Shown: in pieces, positions 50,309 through 59,886 of the stretch | Position numbering within the stretch: the first letter of the stretch is position 1 | How the letters are laid out: the number at the start of each line of letters is the position of its first letter | Source of the DNA: Ascoidea rubescens DSM 1968 | Lineage: Eukaryota > Ascomycota > Saccharomycetes > Ascoideales > Ascoideaceae | Assembly: GCF_001661345.1 (NCBI RefSeq) | Contig: NW_017962927.1 | Coordinates: 310,001 to 374,000, forward strand | DNA length: 64,000 nt | Direction: 5' to 3' | The notes under the pieces: generated by a model | Told to the model about the DNA's origin: nothing | The model's database searches: none | What the model saw: only the letters and a program-made list of their open reading frames with translations | Program-made: the position numbers and the translations under genes

Positions 50309-52906
50309 ATGATTGAATATAAGGAATTGAAAAGATTTATCAAAATCATTGTTAAATATCAGCTAGATTTCTTTGATTTCACAATACTGCTCCTATTTAG
50401 CGTTTTCTATTTTCTTAAATACAAATTACTTACAATCTATTACAAAGATAGATGTCCCATCGTTAGATTCTCTAAAATATTAAGAAATACAAATTTGTAT
50501 AAATTTAAAGAAAATTTAAACAAATATAAAAAAAACTTGGCTCACTTCCAATTATTCACTCAACCTCAGCCTTTGAGATCGTTTAAAAGTGAAAATAACC
50601 TAGCTTTAAACAGACCAATTGAAAATATAGGTTTGTTGCTAAAAAATAACTATCAACATTATAAAATGATGAAAAAAACCCTTAGTATAAAATACAATGA
50701 TGAAAATCAACAAATGTCAAATAATACAAACAATAATATTCATAATAATGAAAATTGGAATAAACTTAATAATCAATATCAAAGTAATCTAAATCATCAT
50801 CATAGAAACTCTCAGAATGACCAAAAACAAAAAAGTTTTAAATTCAACATAGATGATTTAGCTATTCCTGCTGCAAGAGCTGCTACTAGCAAATGTTTTA
50901 TGGACACCAAACTAAGAGATATCTCAGTATTAAATTTTGACAATATTGGGGAGATAAACTGCCAGGATAGAAATAATATGAGCAATACTTTTAATAGCAA
51001 TATAACTAATAATAATAAAATTAAAAGTAGATCAAACTCACTAAGATCTTTATCCTCTATTTGTTCAGTAAAATCGATGAGATCGGTAAAATCAATGAAA
51101 TCCATTAGAACAATAAAATCTATCAACTCTATGAGGTCAATAAACAAAAATTATAATCCGGATAATGATCTTAATAGAATCCCAACTAAATATGAAAATA
51201 AGGACAACTCTGTGTATTTGACTTGCAAATCTCCTATGAAAACCGTTAAAACAGATAATTTAATCAATAAACTCAGTCAAATAGACAATAACATCAAATT
51301 AGACTTCAATCATCATCTAATTAAAATAAATAGCATAAATATAGTAACAATTGGAGATAATAAATGCGGTAAAACCTCATTGATTAATACTTTTATTAAC
51401 AATGAGTTTTCAAATAAGTTTTCAAGTTATTCTATTTTTGAAAATTACAACAAAAAAATATTTTTTAAAGAACCTTTGCAAAAACTGGCAATAAATTTCA
51501 AATTTTGGGATGTTTCAGGTCATGAGGATTTTGATAGAATGAGACCATTAATATATGCTGATGTTCAAATTATTTTGATATGCTTTGCTATTAACAATAC
51601 AAATAGTTTTAATAGTATCTTGGAAAAATGGATCCCAGAAATTGAAAACTATTGTCCAAATATACCGATTATTTTATTAGGCTTAAAATCCGATTTGAGG
51701 AAAACCAATAGTGATTATGATAGTGATCCTTATATCAATAATAATAAACAGGGAGATAGATTAATTGAATATGAAAAATGCATTGAATTAAGTAAACAAA
51801 TCAATAGCAAGTTTTACATTGAATGTTCGGCAAAAGAGATGTATCATATTCATAAGATTTTTGATCTAGTAGCTAAAATAATAATTAGCAAAGAATATCC
51901 ATTTTTAAATGTTGATAGAGATGTTAATGTTGATTTCCTTCAGAATGAAAAAGAATTTGAAAAATTGATAAAAGAAGAAGAATCTAAATCACACTCAAAT
52001 TCATATCTTCAAGAAGAAAAGAATAAAAATATAGAAAAAAAAAACACCAGTCCCAAAAGCAGAGTTCATAACGTTCAAGAATTTTTAAATCGTGAAATAG
52101 AAAGAAGTTTGAGATCAATAAAATCATTGGGCAAGGAAGCAAGTTATGAGATTAAAAGCAATGTTAATGAAATATATGATAAGTTCAGTAAGTTTAGTAT
52201 TGATGACAGTTATACAAACAATAGGTCAATAATAACAAACATTGATCAAACATTTGATAGTGTTGAAGATCTTAAAAATCTAAAAATTTCAGACAAGTTG
52301 GACAATTTTAGTAGTTTTAAAAAGTTTAGTAGTGTTGGTATTGATGAAAGTAATGAGATAAAGAAAAAGAGGAATAAAACAAGGCATATAAGTATGTTCA
52401 GAAAAACATCAGGAATGTCAATTAAACCATTAAAAATAAAAAATAAAAATAAGGATAAAAATGAAAATGAAGATGAAGAGGAAAATCAAAATTATAACAC
52501 AAGTTGTAAATTGATGAATGTAATTCAAAGTTCACCATCATCAAGTCAATTTTATAATAAACCACAATCACCAAAAAACACACAACCACAACCTGCAATT
52601 GAGAGACAATCATCAATTAGAAAGAATTCATTAAGAAAGAATTCATTAAGATCGGTAAATAATCAAAGTTTCAGTTCGTTTCGATCGATGAGAGATCATA
52701 GAACCAGAAAATCAAGGTCAAAGTCAAGACCAAATGCCGGAGCCAGATCAAGAGTCAGGTCTAGAGCCAGATCAAGACCAGGATCAATAGTTAGAGTTTC
52801 GATGAGGAAAGGCAACATAAAAAAAGTCAGAGCTTTAGGTGATTATAATGGAGAAAATTCCAGCAACCCATTTTCGAAACATAAAACGGAATGTGTAGTT
52901 ATGTAG
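50309..52906 (+). CDS. Giant atypical Rho-family GTPase with altered switch residues
   Basis: 865 residues; ordinary Rho proteins are about 190-330. A hydrophobic segment near residues 21-36 (FFDFTILLLFSVFYFL) suggests an N-terminal membrane anchor. Asn/Ser-rich sequence follows, then a KSMRSVKSMKSI-type repeat. The GTPase domain spans about 340-530. P-loop GDNKCGKT (349-356); switch I SIFENY; G3 WDVSGHEDFDRMRPLIY (400-416); G4 GLKSDLR; G5 ECSAKE. Relative to Rho, Gly12(Ras)/Gly14(RhoA) is Asn, Ala59 is Ser and Gln61 is His. A 330-residue basic tail with SRSRAR-type repeats ends in CVVM, a CaaX prenylation box. LKSDL and the CaaX resemble yeast Rho4, but orthology is uncertain. The ATG is 50309; an upstream TTG is ignored. 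Confidence 0.85.
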   Translation: MIEYKELKRFIKIIVKYQLDFFDFTILLLFSVFYFLKYKLLTIYYKDRCPIVRFSKILRNTNLYKFKENLNKYKKNLAHFQLFTQPQPLRSFKSENNLALNRPIENIGLLLKNNYQHYKMMKKTLSIKYNDENQQMSNNTNNNIHNNENWNKLNNQYQSNLNHHHRNSQNDQKQKSFKFNIDDLAIPAARAATSKCFMDTKLRDISVLNFDNIGEINCQDRNNMSNTFNSNITNNNKIKSRSNSLRSLSSICSVKSMRSVKSMKSIRTIKSINSMRSINKNYNPDNDLNRIPTKYENKDNSVYLTCKSPMKTVKTDNLINKLSQIDNNIKLDFNHHLIKINSINIVTIGDNKCGKTSLINTFINNEFSNKFSSYSIFENYNKKIFFKEPLQKLAINFKFWDVSGHEDFDRMRPLIYADVQIILICFAINNTNSFNSILEKWIPEIENYCPNIPIILLGLKSDLRKTNSDYDSDPYINNNKQGDRLIEYEKCIELSKQINSKFYIECSAKEMYHIHKIFDLVAKIIISKEYPFLNVDRDVNVDFLQNEKEFEKLIKEEESKSHSNSYLQEEKNKNIEKKNTSPKSRVHNVQEFLNREIERSLRSIKSLGKEASYEIKSNVNEIYDKFSKFSIDDSYTNNRSIITNIDQTFDSVEDLKNLKISDKLDNFSSFKKFSSVGIDESNEIKKKRNKTRHISMFRKTSGMSIKPLKIKNKNKDKNENEDEEENQNYNTSCKLMNVIQSSPSSSQFYNKPQSPKNTQPQPAIERQSSIRKNSLRKNSLRSVNNQSFSSFRSMRDHRTRKSRSKSRPNAGARSRVRSRARSRPGSIVRVSMRKGNIKKVRALGDYNGENSSNPFSKHKTECVVM

Positions 52907-52956
52907 TATAGTGATATTAAACCGAAAATGATATATACTATAATAGAGCAATTTCT

Positions 52957-53319
52957 TTATGATGAATCTGCAGCTTTTTGGAAGCTACTATCTTGTTCGG
53001 TAGTAGATTTTCTATTGTTCTCACTCTGCTTCTGGCTCAGATTGTCAGTCACAAAATCAGATTTTGATTCACCATCTAAACGTTGATTTGATTGAAAAAA
53101 TCGAGACACTTTTGCTGACTTCTCTTCAGTGACACCGTCGTAAAATCCTTTCCAGATATTGGCAATGCTGTTGAACTGATTGCCAATGGTGATGGAGTGT
53201 TCCATCGACCTGTTTAGCGAGTTGAGTCGGTTGAGAACAGAGTTCATCTTCTGGTTAACATCGTGTAACAATAGATTCCTCTCGGCTTCGAAATCAGCAT
53301 CGTTATCGCCTCTGTCCAT
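52957..53319 (-). CDS. DAD1: DASH/Dam1 complex subunit Dad1
   Basis: Part of the kinetochore ring that couples chromosomes to microtubules. The 120-residue protein has the Dad1 core FEAERNLLLHDVNQKMNSVL and NRLNSLNRSMEHSITIGNQF, then NSIANIWKGF. This matches the family pattern (FE-x2-R ... VL-x2-LN-x-LNR-x-LE ... G-x-EF). S. cerevisiae Dad1 has 94 residues; here the C-terminus has an extra Ser/Gln-rich tail. The frame is open upstream to a GTG at 53433 (with a Lys/Gln-rich repeat), but the only ATG is 53319. It is convergent with the Rho gene at 50 bp. Confidence 0.92.
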   Translation of the reverse strand: MDRGDNDADFEAERNLLLHDVNQKMNSVLNRLNSLNRSMEHSITIGNQFNSIANIWKGFYDGVTEEKSAKVSRFFQSNQRLDGESKSDFVTDNLSQKQSENNRKSTTEQDSSFQKAADSS

Positions 53320-53320
53320 T

Positions 53321-53383
53321 TCAGCTTGTTTCCTCTGCTTCCTCTGCTTCCTCTGCTTTTTTTGCTTCTTCTTCCACTGCCAT
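53321..53383 (-). other. Upstream ORF of DAD1 (20 codons)
   Basis: ATG at 53383, then a Glu/Ala/Lys-rich peptide (MAVEEEAKKAEEAEEAEETS) and TGA at 53323-53321. Its stop lies one base before the DAD1 ATG. It is in a different frame from DAD1. Whether it is in the mRNA depends on the unknown transcription start. Confidence 0.45.
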
Positions 53384-53694
53384 GTTGAGCGTTGTGTTAT
53401 TCCACTAACACATGACTTTGTTAGGTAATACACTTTGTCTCAGTTCAACAGGTTTCAGTCCCAAATCGTGCGTTAGCCACAAGTACTAATTGCCCCAAAT
53501 CGAGTATCTATTTGACAATATAAAAGAGACAGAAGACAAGAATAATTATAAGAAAAAAGGAATCAAGGAATAAGTTTTAATATAAATAGCTAAATACATA
53601 TTATTCACCAATAATATATAGACAGAACCCAGTAATAACCAAAGACTCGTGTTCTATCGTAGCTAATATAGAAAGGCTTATTACAGTGTTCAGG

Positions 53695-53700
53695 CACGTG
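53695..53700. promoter_or_regulatory. CACGTG E-box in the DAD1/FUM1 region
   Basis: GGCACGTGCT, palindromic E-box 305 bp upstream of FUM1 in a GC-rich island. Confidence 0.4.
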
Positions 53701-53830
53701 CTTATCACGCATCCATCACGCGGAAATCGCCGAGTCGGCTCCAGCGCCGCGGGCGGCGACAAAACGCCGCCGGAAGCGAAGCATTAGGGTGAGATTTCGC
53801 TGTTTCCTCCACACGCTTTGGGGAGTTTTG

Positions 53831-53873
53831 ATTGGCTGTTGGAGCTGGTTCAAAAACCATTGGAAGAGTAACT
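53831..53873 (-). promoter_or_regulatory. Two inverted CCAAT boxes upstream of FUM1
   Basis: ATTGG at 53831-53835 and 53869-53873, 132-174 bp before the FUM1 ATG. They fit Hap-complex control of a TCA-cycle gene. Confidence 0.5.
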
Positions 53874-54004
53874 ATCCACTTCCTGAACACTGTTTGTTTA
53901 GTAGCCATTCGATCGTTTTGTTTAACTTGCCTTATATTTCTCTAGTTTTCTGGTCTTTTTCGTCTCTTCTTAATCCCATTAACCACATCGCCTAAAGCAA
54001 CAAA

Positions 54005-55483
54005 ATGATCAGTGCCAGACTTTTATCAAAATCTACTATCAAACCTTCATTGGTTTCCAAAAGAGCGTTTCATTATTCATCTTTCGCTTTAAGTAAGAGA
54101 ATTGAAACTGATGCTTTTGGTGAAATCGAGGTTGAAGACTCCAAGTACTGGGGTGCCCAAACCCAAAGATCTTTACAAAACTTCGATATTGGTCAACCAA
54201 CTGCTAGAATGCCAGTTCCGGTTATCAAGTCTTTTGGTATCTTGAAAAAATCAACCTCAATTATAAACGAAAAATACGGTACTTTAAAACCTGAAATTGC
54301 CAAAGCTATTCAACAAGCTGCAACTGAGGTTGTGGAAGGTAAATTAACTGACCACTTCCCATTAGTCGTCTTCCAAACCGGTTCTGGTACTCAGTCAAAC
54401 ATGAACGCCAATGAAGTTATCAGTAACAGAGCTATTGAAATCTTAGGTGGTAAAAAAGGTTCCAAAAGCCCTGTTCACCCAAATGACCATGTCAACATGT
54501 CCCAATCTTCCAACGATACTTTCCCAACTGTCATGCACATCGCAGCTGTCTTGGAAATTACAAACACTTTGATTCCAGAATTGAACTTGTTCAAGGACTC
54601 ATTAGCTAAGAAAGTTGACGAATTCAAAGACATTGTCAAAATTGGTAGAACCCATTTACAAGACGCTACTCCATTAACTTTAGGTCAAGAGTTTTCTGGT
54701 TACTTGCAACAAGTTATTAATGGTATTGCCAGAGTTGAATCCACCTTGCCAAACTTGAAATATTTAGCTCAAGGTGGTACTGCTGTTGGTACCGGTTTAA
54801 ATACCAGAAAAGGTTGGGATTCTGATGTTGCCAACACTGTTGGTGAACTTACTGGTATTGATTTTAAACCCGCTCCAAACAAATTTGAAGCTTTAGCTGC
54901 TCATGACGCTATTGTTGAAGCCTCCGGTGCTTTGAATACTTTGGCAGTTTCTTTATTCAAAATTGCTCAAGATATTAGATACTTGGGTTCTGGTCCAAGA
55001 TGTGGTTATGGCGAATTATCTCTTCCAGAAAATGAACCAGGTTCCTCAATTATGCCTGGTAAAGTCAACCCAACTCAAAATGAAGCCTTGACCATGATCT
55101 GTACTCAAGTCTTTGGTAACAATGCTGCCATCACTTTTGCTGGTGCATCCGGTCAATTTGAATTAAATGTTTTCAAACCAGTCATGATCTACAACTTGTT
55201 AAACTCCATTCAATTATTGAGTGATGGCTTGAGATCTTTCAGATTAAACTGTCTCGATGGTATTAAAGCCAACAAGGAAAAAATTGACAAATTATTACAC
55301 GAGTCTCTTATGTTGGTTACTGCTTTAAATCCAAAAATCGGTTACGATAAGGCTTCCAAAGTAGCCAAAAATGCTCATAAAAAGGGTATAACATTAAAGG
55401 AATCCGTTTTAGAATTAGGTTACTTAACTGAGGAAGAATTCCATCAATGGGTTGTTCCAGAAAACATGATAGGTCCTAAATAG
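54005..55483 (+). CDS. FUM1: Fumarase (class II), mitochondrial/cytosolic
   Basis: Hydrates fumarate to malate in the TCA cycle and, in the cytosol, the DNA-damage response. The 492-residue protein (S. cerevisiae 488) has an Arg/Ser/Lys-rich presequence ([20 protein letters not shown]), then [17 protein letters not shown]. Further signatures are [47 protein letters not shown] and the fumarase signature [11 protein letters not shown]. All active-site blocks are intact. A single start with the presequence fits the known yeast mode, where one translation product is shared between compartments. Confidence 0.98.
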   Translation: MISARLLSKSTIKPSLVSKRAFHYSSFALSKRIETDAFGEIEVEDSKYWGAQTQRSLQNFDIGQPTARMPVPVIKSFGILKKSTSIINEKYGTLKPEIAKAIQQAATEVVEGKLTDHFPLVVFQTGSGTQSNMNANEVISNRAIEILGGKKGSKSPVHPNDHVNMSQSSNDTFPTVMHIAAVLEITNTLIPELNLFKDSLAKKVDEFKDIVKIGRTHLQDATPLTLGQEFSGYLQQVINGIARVESTLPNLKYLAQGGTAVGTGLNTRKGWDSDVANTVGELTGIDFKPAPNKFEALAAHDAIVEASGALNTLAVSLFKIAQDIRYLGSGPRCGYGELSLPENEPGSSIMPGKVNPTQNEALTMICTQVFGNNAAITFAGASGQFELNVFKPVMIYNLLNSIQLLSDGLRSFRLNCLDGIKANKEKIDKLLHESLMLVTALNPKIGYDKASKVAKNAHKKGITLKESVLELGYLTEEEFHQWVVPENMIGPK

Positions 55484-55575
55484 ACTATCTATTGTCTCTA
55501 TTGTTAATAATTTATTTTTTTCCTAAACATTTTTAACAAGCAAACTCACTTTTAAACTCGGTTCTAAATGCAGTT

Positions 55576-55618
55576 TTCTTTGTTTTCTTTGTTCTCTTTG
55601 TTCTCTTTGTTCTCTTTA
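55576..55618. repeat. Tandem (TTTGTTCTC)n repeat
   Basis: About five copies of a 9-bp unit TTTGTTYTC in the FUM1 3' region. Confidence 0.8.
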
Positions 55619-56562
55619 AGTTCAATATTCTATTTTAGTTTATATATAGTAATGTGATGTGTATGATTCAACAAACAACTGTTTGTGGAGACCAATTGTT
55701 CATGTGTAGCTTTTATGTTTTTATTGTTCCAATGAGATGCTCATCCCTTTATCATCCACCGCTCGCACACAAAATTACCGGAAATAGACACTTGCATGTG
55801 TGTGCATTTACAAGCGTCCTAAAACGGAACCCGTACCAATGACTTTGTTTATTTGGGTTGCTTTTTTTTGTATAAAAAACTAAAATTTTTCGTTCTGTTT
55901 CATTTTTGTTAACTCATCATTAACTCCAGTCTCTTTGACTCACTAATAAACATAAGGATGCTACAATGGCGTTGTTATGTTAATGGTTAATTTGTCTCTC
56001 TAAGCTGGTAGAACAAGTTATATTTTTGTAATTTGGTTTATTTATGTTTTATTGTTTTATTTATTCATTAGATTTAGCAATGTAAATACTCCAAACAAAC
56101 AATATCTTCCAAAAGAAACTATTATATCGGTATATAATTGTATAAACTATTAATATAATTTATTTGATTATTTATTTATTTACTTAATTTATTTACTTTC
56201 TGTACTTTTTATTATTAACCTATTTTTTTTCTTTTCTTTGCCTATTTTTTTTTGCAATTCGGATTTCGCTTTTGAAACACCCCAGCTTACATTGATCAAC
56301 TATACTCATTTTCCTACTATAGTTTTGATCTCATTACACTGGCAGAATAATTTAGAAAGTTGCATTTAACAAATTGCAATTTTGTTTAGATATTGTTTTA
56401 CTATTGAATATTAATAATAGTTGAAACTTATTTATTTCAAGACATGTTGAACAACAAAGCGAAAAAAAAGGTCTAAATCGATGAGAAATGAGCTATAAGA
56501 AAAGAAAAAAAAATGAGGAATAACATCTAAAATAAAACAATAAACTAATAAGCTAATGAAAT

Positions 56563-56678
56563 AATGAAAATGAAAATGAAAATGAAAATGAAAATGAAAA
56601 TCAAAGTGATAATAAAAATAAAAATAAAAATAAAAATAAAAATAAAAATAAAAATAAAAATAAAAATAAAAATAAAGA
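56563..56678. repeat. Two hexanucleotide microsatellites, (TGAAAA)n then (TAAAAA)n
   Basis: About six copies of TGAAAA (56563-56600) and about eleven copies of TAAAAA (56612-56678), just beyond the 3' end of the mannosyltransferase gene. Confidence 0.9.
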
Positions 56679-56792
56679 AACTAAAATGTAAAAAATACAA
56701 ATGAAAGACAAAATAAAAAGTAAAAAAAGAAAGCAAAAGAAATAAAAATAGTAGCTAATAACTATATCTGTATATATATTTATATTTTTTTT

Positions 56793-59072
56793 TCAATCTT
56801 TTTCCAATAAATCAACTGTTGATTCTAAGAACATCAATTGCTGTAAGATTTCGTTACAAACTTGAGAGATTTTGTAGTTTTTAAAAATTTCGATTTCAAT
56901 TTTTAATTCGCAAACTAGGAAATGCATATTTTTCCATTGAATTAATTCAAAATCGTAGCCGATTCTTTTAGCCATTCCCGGACCATAGATTCGAATTCTG
57001 TTACCATTTTCATCGATAATTTTGCCAGTCTCTTTTAATTCGATTGGATTTAATTTGGGGAAATTTGCGTGGACAAACAAGATTCTTGGTTGTTTATTTT
57101 CAATTGGCAAGACATTTGTATCTTCTTTGAATTGATTTGAAACGGGAATTATTTTGTATAGTTCATTATTTGCTTCTTCAAAGTTTTTAAACAATTTTTT
57201 ACTATTTTTCAAGATATTCAAGTTTGAGTTTAATATATTATAATCCTCAAGAGGATCAAATTGGCCCATACCTGTGCCGATGAATTCTCTTTGATTGTTG
57301 AAATAACCAAAGGCATTTAGGAATTTGTTTACTTGGTAGTAAGGTTTTTTCAAAACAACCGCGGCAGCTAAGAAGGTTTCTTTATCACCTTCACCATCAG
57401 AGCCTTGAGAAAATAAAGGGTAGTAGTATTTTGGACCGTATAGATTGTAGTATAAAGCAAGGAATAGGGACTTGATGTGAGTCTTTTTGGAGATCATGAG
57501 TTGACCCGATTCTGTTGTTGGATCAGGGATAGTGCCTAATCTATCGTGGAGAGGGATTTTATCTGGTTCATTAGCTTCATTTATCATTCCAGCTTCGTAG
57601 ATACCGTAGTTATGATAACCGTAGCGAACTCTTTTGGGGGATATGTCGATTCCAGCAATTTTATAATAGAGAGGAGAAGTTGCTCTTTTCCAGAAGTCAG
57701 GCCAGCAGATTAAGCCATTTGATAAAAAGGGTTCAGTTTCGAACAAGTAGTCCGGAGAGTGAACAGGAATATTATCAGAGTCTAATAGTAAGACGTTTTC
57801 AAAAGATGAAACTAGTAGCGCTAAGGCTTTATATTGGTAGCCAAAAAATTGGAATTTTGAGGTGACGTTTGTTCCCAAGACATGAGGTAATAGGATACAT
57901 TTGGCGTTTAAAGCAGGAAAAATTCTTGCACAGAGATCGATTTCGTATTCTTCGATAGTTGGGATGACGACTTCTATGGGTAGAGTCGAGCCGACGCTTC
58001 TTAGAGATTTTATGGATAATAAGGCTAACCAGTTGAATTTTCCACCGCCAACAAAGACAATTCCATTACCTTTGTAAAGATTTGAGTCGATTTTATTTGG
58101 CAAATTATCAACGATGAATCTGTGAGAGTTGGTTAGAGCGGATAGTTCGTTGTCATTTAGCTGTAGAAAACTTGATAGATAGTCTTCAGTTAATATTGGA
58201 GTCTTTGTATCAATTAGTGGAGAGTCATACCCAGCGTGATATATTCGTTCTTCAGATTTATAGTTGTTCAAGGCAGGAATCTTGGGGTTGGAATCGTATA
58301 GCAATTGAAAGACTTTGGTGAATAGATTTTGCAAGGAGAGTAATCTTGATCCAGATTTGTCAAAATCGGATAGTATGGTTGCGAGTTTTAATTTTTCAAA
58401 ACTTATGTCATTGATTTTTTGGTTTTCCGGTTGGTTTTCAACAGTATTGAGATTTTGAAGGTTGTTTTGAGGAATATTTTGGGGATCGTTAGTTTCTGAT
58501 TGACTCAAATCAGAATCATCAAATTTTTCATCATTAGAATGGTCGGGATCAATATTATTTTTAGTGTTTTTAATATCTTTAATATCTTCAATGCCTTGAA
58601 TGTCTTCAGCGTCTTTGATATCTTTTTCATTGACTTGAGATGAATCAGAGTGATCGATTATGGGATCATTTGAACTTGAAATTCCGGTACTTGATTGAAG
58701 ATTTTGCAACTGCTTCTGATAGGTGAAATAATTTTTTTTGATATTGATCAATTGAATTTGGTTATCGTTTTCGTCGAGTCTGATTTCTTTACTGTAGCTG
58801 ATTTCATTGGTGTTGAAACTTTTTTGAATTGGATTTTGAATTGGATCTGAAATTTCAGCAGCATTGGAATGCTCATTGAGATCTAGACTTTCATCTGGTG
58901 CCGGCGGGTGGGCGCTATCATCGAGATGGATACTGTCTTTGAACAAATACAAAGCAATGAAAATTAAAGCAAGAAGCAAGTAATTGAGTCTCTTGCTCTT
59001 GAGTATCCTGAGTCGTTTGATCTTCAAGTTAATGAGCCTTTGAAAAGATGGTTTGTCGTGTTTGTCCTTCAT
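56793..59072 (-). CDS. MNN2: Alpha-1,2-mannosyltransferase of the Mnn2/Mnn5 type (GT71)
   Basis: Golgi enzyme adding alpha-1,2-mannose branches to N-glycan outer chains. The 759-residue type II membrane protein has a short basic cytosolic tail, a membrane segment near residues 31-47 (YLLLALIFIALYLFKDS) and a long acidic, Asn/Ile-rich stem to about residue 250. The catalytic domain carries FVGGGKFNWLALLSIKSLR, the nucleotide-sugar motif LLLDSDNIPV (Asp-Ser-Asp), GLICWPDFWKRATSPLYYKIAGI, ESGQLMISK and GDKETFLAAA. S. cerevisiae Mnn2 is about 597 residues, so the stem is longer here. The ATG at 59072 precedes a codon run back to a TTG at 59099. Mnn2 versus Mnn5 cannot be separated. Confidence 0.9.
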   Translation of the reverse strand: MKDKHDKPSFQRLINLKIKRLRILKSKRLNYLLLALIFIALYLFKDSIHLDDSAHPPAPDESLDLNEHSNAAEISDPIQNPIQKSFNTNEISYSKEIRLDENDNQIQLINIKKNYFTYQKQLQNLQSSTGISSSNDPIIDHSDSSQVNEKDIKDAEDIQGIEDIKDIKNTKNNIDPDHSNDEKFDDSDLSQSETNDPQNIPQNNLQNLNTVENQPENQKINDISFEKLKLATILSDFDKSGSRLLSLQNLFTKVFQLLYDSNPKIPALNNYKSEERIYHAGYDSPLIDTKTPILTEDYLSSFLQLNDNELSALTNSHRFIVDNLPNKIDSNLYKGNGIVFVGGGKFNWLALLSIKSLRSVGSTLPIEVVIPTIEEYEIDLCARIFPALNAKCILLPHVLGTNVTSKFQFFGYQYKALALLVSSFENVLLLDSDNIPVHSPDYLFETEPFLSNGLICWPDFWKRATSPLYYKIAGIDISPKRVRYGYHNYGIYEAGMINEANEPDKIPLHDRLGTIPDPTTESGQLMISKKTHIKSLFLALYYNLYGPKYYYPLFSQGSDGEGDKETFLAAAVVLKKPYYQVNKFLNAFGYFNNQREFIGTGMGQFDPLEDYNILNSNLNILKNSKKLFKNFEEANNELYKIIPVSNQFKEDTNVLPIENKQPRILFVHANFPKLNPIELKETGKIIDENGNRIRIYGPGMAKRIGYDFELIQWKNMHFLVCELKIEIEIFKNYKISQVCNEILQQLMFLESTVDLLEKD

Positions 59073-59886
59073 TTTTAGAAGATGAATTGATGCAGCCAAA
59101 GAGTCGGGCGAGAAAAGACGAGGGAACGGAAAACTGCAGGAGATAGCACAAGCGCAGAAGAAACAAAATGGAGTAAACCCAAAGAATCAGAGCGTTGTGG
59201 ACAAGAAGAGGAAGGACAGAGGAAGAGCACTGATATAAATACGAAGGAAATAAAAGCAGAGACAGCGAAAAGAATGGCATTGTGAAGAGAGCTTGGTTGA
59301 CCGAAGCAGAAAGGTGGATCGATAATCTCTCAACAAAACCGCTTTCTCCTTTCCCCTTCACAATGAACTGGTTTTCTGAAGCCGCCCTGCAGCTTGGAAC
59401 TCTAATTCTCTGCGCAACACCGCAGAAAGCAACGGAAATCAGGTTGCAGCCAAGTGGACCTGCAGGGAGTTCGTACCACTGTCCTCCAGCACTCCCGGCT
59501 CCGTGGTCTCGCGCCTGCTTTGGCAAGCACCTGCCCTTTGCGGAAGCTGCCACACGTTTTTCACTGTTTTCGGTTGCTTTCTCCTTTTTTGCCCCGCACA
59601 AACAGGATGATACACCGCCGAACTCCCTTCTCTTGTGTCTGGCCCCTGCACATTTCGGGGTTTTTGTAAAAAAGGACACCAGCTCAGAAGAAAGCCTGAA
59701 AAATGTGATGCATAAAGACCTCTGATCTCAAGCGAGCTTTTCATTCTCTGATATTTCATCATTGGCACCTCTTTCGACCAGACCTTTAGGAATCTTCTAT
59801 TGTTAGCTAGAACAGGGCACTTCTCGCCTTATCACTCTCTGCTGCTGTTTTTTTTGTCTTCTTTTTCTGCTTCTGCTCAAGGAAAA
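59073..59886. other. Divergent MNN2-type/SLA1 promoter region with GC island
   Basis: About 0.8 kb. 59330-59700 is GC-rich. Long open frames on both strands (for example 59029-59679 minus, 59282-59725 plus) overlap each other and lack conserved character, so I do not call them. A pyrimidine-rich leader precedes SLA1. Confidence 0.6.

Larger units (their letters stand above)
53320..54004. other. Divergent DAD1/FUM1 promoter region
   Basis: About 0.7 kb. It includes a 20-codon upstream frame before DAD1, a GC-rich island (53690-53860) with CACGTG at 53695-53700, and two inverted CCAAT boxes on the FUM1 side. Confidence 0.65.
55484..56792. other. Convergent intergenic region with microsatellites
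   Basis: About 1.3 kb between the 3' ends of FUM1 and the mannosyltransferase gene. It has TTTGTTCTC repeats (55576-55618), AT-rich DNA and two hexamer microsatellites near 56563-56678. No gene seen. Confidence 0.6.

Noticed and set aside
59029-59768. Long frames (216 codons minus, 147 plus) between the mannosyltransferase and SLA1
   Set aside because: Mutually overlapping, rich in Cys/Arg/Pro from GC-rich composition; the minus one also overlaps the mannosyltransferase N-terminus.
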